From Rehmannia glutinosa (taxonomy: Eukaryota; Streptophyta; Magnoliopsida; Lamiales; Orobanchaceae): a stretch of 64,000 nucleotides of DNA. A model generated the notes under the pieces. The model saw only the letters and a program-made list of their open reading frames with translations. It made no database searches and was not told where the DNA came from. The DNA lies in NCBI GenBank assembly GCA_016081115.2, contig CM071934.1, positions 61,489,267-61,553,266 of the forward strand, given 5' to 3'. This document shows positions 58,852 to 64,000 of this stretch, piece by piece. A program made the translations under genes and the position numbers. The number at the start of each line of letters is the position of its first letter. Position 1 is the stretch's first letter.

Positions 58852-60872
58852 ACACCTTCAACAGGGGTTGGCTCGACTTGGGTCCCCAAGTTCCCAGTTT
58901 CATCGCCAATTCCCTTAGATCCGTCTTCTGAATGAACTGGGGAAGTGGTTGCAGCAGTAACTGTGGCAATCTGCTGCACCACTCCCAACAGATCAATTTC
59001 CAGCTGTGATTTGGAAGACTCTCCTGGTCCTTCCATCAGCTCTTTCTCATGCATCAGTGTGGATTCCCGCATGGCTTGCTGCATGTCCAACTTTTCTTGT
59101 GCAGCAATAGGGTCCATGTCCTCATCACTGTCTGAGAGTATGTCATGATGAGGATGAGTATGGTCGCTGGTTCTAGTTAGAGGACAAATGCTGGCTTTCT
59201 CACGAGCCTCTGCTTCCTCAGCTGCTCTTGCCTGTTCGTTTTCCTTCCGAATTTTCAGCATATTAATACAGTTATCCTCATCCAGGGCTTGCAAGATCAG
59301 ATCAACTTCAAGAAACCTGAAGAGTTCCTCTTCCTCATCAATAAACTCTGGGTGTTCAAACTGCACCCTAGAGTGACTCGGCTTCCATTTCCTCTATGCT
59401 CTTAGACGATTTTGGATGTCTGGGTACAATGGAGAGCATATGATTACATCATCATCTTCATCCTCTCCCTGTTGCCCTTCCTTTTCAAGAATGGAGGGTA
59501 GCAAACTCTGCTGCTCTTCACCCTCAACAACGTCTGTCGCAGGTGGAGATATAGTCCTGTCGGGGGGATTCTCATTGTCTCACCGCTTGTTCTCCTATTT
59601 TGTCCACAACTGGGTCTTCAACTTGCCTCTCCTCGCTGACGCTTCAGCAGATTTGGCGGTTTCATCAAGCACTTATGGAGACTGCACCTCTTTCGCAGTC
59701 TCAGTGATTTGCTCCAGCTGAGTTGCAGACTCAGCCGTCTTCTCAAGCTCCGAGAGCTTGGTGAGTCTTCTCCTTCACTTAGTTTTCACCAGAGGAATGT
59801 CTGGTTCTACTTCCTCCGGTTCTTTGAAGGTAAAGGCCTTTGGAGTTGCCTTAGAGGCAGGCGTTTGCCTTTCTCGCTTTAGCGGATCCTCTTCTTCTTC
59901 ATTCCTGGAGAAGGTATTAAGGATTCCTTCTCCACCGCGTTGCGCAGGGGAAGGAGACACGGCCGCAGGGGCGGTGGTGACTTACCGCAGGGGCATGTGC
60001 GGTTTTTTCTTTTTCGCTAGGGCAACTTTCTTCTTTCCATGCATGGGCAAGCTTTCTTCTTCTGGGAGGCAACAGATGTTTCCTCGGGTGGTCACTGATT
60101 CCCCTCTTGGTGTCCGCCCGCTTGGCGTATGCTCTCTTCCTCGGGCTCCTGACAAGTTGGCCCGAAACATCTTCTTATTAACATGGAATGATTTTCCATG
60201 TCGGGGGAACACCCTTCACCTCCATAAGATGGCCAATGACTAGGCCATAGCCGGTGATCCTCCAAAGGATCCATCCTCTTTGAAAGACTTGTTGCCAAAC
60301 TTTATGGCAAAGTCTGCGTAGATGAATTAAGCCAGTTAATCTTCTTCTCTTCCATGATCACAACCATGACGATCGGTTTGGTTTTGGATAGTCGATTGAA
60401 GCTTCCAAACTTTATATCCACACATTTTGCGACGATATCCATTAACTTGTGATAATCGCCCGGCCAGCCTTCTTGTCAAATTTGTGTATACCACTTTCGC
60501 AAAGACATTCTCGGGTCCGCCACTTCCTTCCATGCAATGACCAAATTTACATCGCCTTTAAATATCTCGCACACCTTCCGACGGACAGCAAACAATGCCC
60601 GCTAGATCTTGGCGGTGATTGTAAGATCCTTCCCGTGAACAAAGGATTTGATGCCCTCGTCATGAACTTGGCGTTCACGTAGAATCGTGCTACTTCTTCA
60701 ACATATGTCATCTGAACATGAGAAAGGGTTTCAGTCCGTATTTCTCGATTTTATCAGCAATCTTCTTCGCAAGGGTTTCATCGGAACCCTGTTTAATCAT
60801 CCCTTCGAAATCCACTATTGAACTGGTGTGGATTTGCTTGCCTAGCTTAGTGAAATCATAGGTTGATGCCAT
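58852..60872 (-). pseudogene. SIRE-like extra (env-like) ORF, N-terminal portion, broken
   Basis: ATG at 60872 opens MASTYDFTKLGKQIHTSSIV and then GSDETLAKKIADKIEKYGLK. After decay, blocks such as WKLQSTIQNQTDRHG (60336-60533) and PSGRTPRGESVTTRGN (59982-60212) remain. The best open frame is 58776-59366, of which the part right of 58852 belongs here: FIDEEEELFRFLEVDLILQA, EQARAAEEAEAREKASICPL and a Ser/Asp-rich tail. It is cut at 58851 by the nested element and resumes at 50591. The opening resembles the N-terminus of extra ORFs of SIRE elements. Role unknown. Confidence 0.5.
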
Positions 60873-61439
60873 TTTTATGAGTTTTTACCGATCAAAACTT
60901 GACGAACTTGCTTTGAAGAGGTAGGGTTTTGAGAAAAAAATGATTTCTTGCTTTGGAGATATGAACAGTTTTTGAAGTGAGAGAGAAAACTGAACAAATG
61001 GGTATATAAGGGTTATGAAAGGACATGTTTTTGGATTTTGAAAAATTTATCAAGATCAACGGCTCAGATTTAGCACGTCTCATTTGCATTTAATTGCTCG
61101 CATTTAATGCGGCAGCATTTAAATCCAATCATATGCTTACCGTCGCCTTTTGATAGTACCCAAGAATTATTACGCTGATGTCATCCTTTAAAACATTCCC
61201 GCTTATTAAAAACGATCGCATTTTTGTCACTTAGCTCATAAATGATTCAACTTATTCCTTAGCCGACTTAACTCTTCTTCTCTCTATACGTAGTGAGTGA
61301 ATTGTCGCCTAACTCGACTGGTGACTTTTCTCGATACGGCCTGGTGATTCACTTGGTGATTTATGAGATCTACTCTGTTTTCATCTTATCATGTTTCATC
61401 TCTTCTCATTGAGTCTTCCGAGTGTCAACTCACTCAATT
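60873..61439 (-). other. Non-coding spacer between pol and extra ORF of the SIRE-like element
   Basis: Nothing recognised; some decayed 5' leader of the extra ORF is expected here. Confidence 0.4.
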
Positions 61440-64000
61440 AACCCTAGCTCATGCTTAAGCTCTTCAAATCTTGATTCACATAATGGCTTTGTGAATATGT
61501 CGCCTAATGCTTGTTTATCGGTTGAGATATATTCAAGGTGATGTCTTTCTTTTCAACATGATATCTTATGAAATGATATCGACATCAATGTGCTTTGTTC
61601 TTGAATGCAAACAGGATTTCGAGTGATTGCAATAGCACTTGTGTTATCACACATAATTGGAATCTCTTTCTCTTCAACATCATAATCTCTCATTTGTTGT
61701 CTCATCCATAAGACTTGGGCTGTGATTTGCCCGCAGCTTATGTATGTACTCGACCACACTTTGTGGATGTGGCTATTGAGTTTGCTTCTTGCTAAACTAG
61801 GAAACCAATCTATTTCAAGCATTTGACATGTACACAAGTACTCTTCCTGTCAACCCTACATCCAAAGATAGTCGTAGTCCGAATAACCAATTAGCTTGAA
61901 TCCTCCTTCCTTTGGATACCATAAGCCGACTTCCTGGCATCCCTTCAAATATCTTAGGATTCTCTTAGCTGCAGTCATATGGTTTTCTTTTGGTGCAGAT
62001 TGAAATCTTGCACATACTCCTACTGCAAAGGTGATGTCCGCCTGGCTTTGTTAGATAGAGAAGCGATGATCAATTAGTGCTCAGACTCGGTTTGATCCGC
62101 AGGCTTACCATCTGCATCCATATCCATCTTGACTGATGTAATCATTGGTATTTTCACAGCAGACTTCTCTTCCCAGAAGACTTCTCTTCCATACCAAATT
62201 TCTTCATTAAATCTCTGGTATACTTTGTTTGACTTATGAAGGTTCCATCTTTCAGCTGTTTAACTTGAAGTCCTAAAAAGAATGTCAGCTCTCCCATCAT
62301 GCTCATCTCAAATTTGCCTTGCATGAGGTTTGAGAACTTATTACACAACTCTTTGTTTGTGGATCCAAAAATGATATCATCCACATATATTTGGACAAGC
62401 AGTATACTCTCCCCATCTTGAATTCTGAAGAGTGTTCTGTCCACTTTGCCTTTGGTGAATCCATTATCCGTTAGGAATTGAGATAATGTGTCATACCATG
62501 CTCTTGGTGCCTGTTTCAATCCATATAAGGCTTTCTTGAGCTTGTACACCTTGTCTCCAAGAGTCTTCTGATCAAATCCTGGAGGTTGTTCAACATAGAC
62601 TTCTTCTTCCAACAATCCATTTAAGAATGCACTTTTCACATCCATTTGATATACAATGAAGTTCTTGTGAGCAACATAGGCAAGAAACATCCTTATTGCT
62701 TCTAATCTTGCAACAGGAGCAAATGTTTCATCAAAATCTATTCCCTCTTCTTGGCAATACCCTTTGGCTACCAATCTTGCTTTGTTTCTTACCACAGATC
62801 CTTCCTCATTCATCTTGTTTCTGAAAACCCATTTTGTGCCAATAACATTTTGATGGGTTGGTCTTTGCACCAATTCCCAAACCTTGATTCTTTCAAACTA
62901 ATTTAGCTCTTCTTGCATGGCTTGAATCCAATGTGTGTCATCCAATGCTTGGGACACATCTTTTGGTTCTATTTGGGAAATAAAACAAGTGAACATAGCT
63001 TCTTGTTGAGCTCTGGATCTGGTTCTTACACCATCTCTTACGTTTCCAATAACTAGCTCTGGTGGATGGTCTCTCAGCCATCTCACATCAGGTTGGAGTA
63101 AATCAGTTGGGTTTAGTCATCTTGCAGTTGTGTTGTCTTGAGCAGCTCTCTCATCATCATTTAGCTGCAGATTCTCCAGCTGTCTTTGAGATTCAGCTAT
63201 CTCATCTTCATCTTGATTAATTGCTCCAGCTTCTGCTTGGACATAAGGACTCTTCTGCATAGTTGGCTAATTCAGCTTATCAGCTAACTCTTCAATGTCC
63301 TCTCCATTTACATTAGGTTTATCAAAAACCACATGGATAGACTCTTCTGTGACCATAGTCCTCTTGTTCAGTACTCTGTAGACTTTGTTTTCAGCTGAGT
63401 ATCCCAAAAAGATACCTTCATCAGCTTTAGCATCAGAAGCCTTTAGATTATCCTTTCCATTGTTGTGGATGAAGCATTTACATCCAAATATTCTAAAATA
63501 TGCAACATTTGGCTTTCTCCTGTCCAAATTTCATAGGAGTCTTTGTCGCCTTCTATTGATCATGCATCTATTTTGAGTATAACATGCGGTGTTTATGGCT
63601 TGACCAAAATCTTTTGGCAATCCAACCGACTAACATGGTTCTTGCAACTTCCTTGAGAGTTCTGCGTTTCTTCTTTCTTCTCGCTTACTCCGTTTCTTGT
63701 GGAGTCCTCAGTAGATAATTCATGAGCAATATCATTTTCAACATAATATTGAGTTATTATTCCATTGACAAACTCAATTCCTCTATCGAGATCTTATCTT
63801 TATAATGGTTTGACTTTTCTCATTTTGAACTCTTTTCATCAGTTGAGGTAACTTCTGCAAAGTTTCTTTCTTTGTGCACATGAAGATTGTCCATGTATAT
63901 CTTGAATAATCATCCCCCACTACTAAAGTGTATTTCTTTCCACTTATGTTGGCTGCCTCAACTGGACCAAATAGATCCATATGCAATAGATGCAATATCC
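61440..64000 (-). pseudogene. SIRE-like Copia pol: integrase, RT, RNase H; broken, partial
   Basis: From right to left: integrase core MHLLHMDLFGPVEAANISGK and GDDYSRYTW (63783-63995), where the usual VVDD reads VGDD; integrase C-terminal PNVAYFRIFGCKCFIHN and ADEGIFLGYSAENKVYR (63267-63527); RT linker with IEPKDVSQALDDTHWIQAMQ (62898-63086); RT 62154-62873 with NKARLVAKGYCQEEGIDFDE, MDVKSAFLNGLLEEEVYVEQ and intact YVDDIIFG; RNase H with LWMRQQMRDYDVEEKEIPIM and CDNTSAIAITRNPV (61553-61837). Stops and shifts lie between blocks. Gag and protease would follow to the right of the window. Confidence 0.85.

Larger units (their letters stand above)
46130..64000 (-). mobile_element. SIRE-like Copia retrotransposon, 3' two-thirds (continues past right edge)
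   Basis: On the minus strand: integrase and RT-RNase H (64000 to about 61440), an additional ORF region after pol (60872-48054, interrupted by another element), polypurine tract, and 3' LTR (47714-46130). An extra ORF between RNase H and the 3' LTR is the mark of SIRE/Maximus Copia elements. The 5' LTR, gag and protease are outside the window. Pol carries stops and shifts. The sequence before the 3' end is ACCTT (46125-46129), the half-TSD to look for on the other side. Confidence 0.75.

Overview
The window is nuclear DNA of a flowering plant, most likely an asterid-type eudicot. It is AT-rich, holds almost every major class of plant transposable element, and has only two genes that look intact. 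All transposon coding regions seen are broken by stops or frameshifts. Calls come from reading the sequence; no similarity search was run.

Layout. 1-1094: the 5' part of a PIF/Harbinger element, transposase on the minus strand, running off the left edge. About 1905-24272: a Helitron carrying a decayed RPA-like gene and a helicase remnant, ending in a textbook hairpin plus CTAG. This Helitron was split by two insertions. The first is a very long solo LTR of chromovirus type (5341-21727, TSD TATTA), itself split by an Athila-type Ty3/gypsy element on the minus strand (7319-19637). The second is a solo LTR of a SIRE-like Copia family (21933-23474, TSD GAATT). The Athila locus is rearranged: about 1.46 kb of its host LTR occurs twice, once beside each Athila LTR.

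24273-34900 is a graveyard: a tandem duplication across the Helitron end, a GT-rich array, the 3' end of a Tat-type gypsy element, a truncated SIRE-like LTR, a TATAGAT-type minisatellite hit by a hAT element, a (TA)n-flanked micron-like element nested in that hAT, and a MULE-like region holding fragments of an Ulp1 protease gene and of a WEB-family coiled-coil gene.

34900-40820 is the genic island: a small two-exon gene of unknown function with two E2F-like sites upstream (35223-36979, plus) converging on a seven-exon plastid nucleoside diphosphate kinase gene (38600-40470, minus). Small MULE-type MITEs with 10-bp TSDs lie between and around them.

41333-64000 is again transposon-filled: a diverged SIRE-like LTR, a decayed L1-type LINE, and a large SIRE-like Copia element on the minus strand (46130 to beyond the right edge) with an extra ORF after pol. 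A second, complete Copia element (50597-58846, TSD GTAAG) sits inside that extra ORF. The order of events is clear from the nesting and the TSDs.
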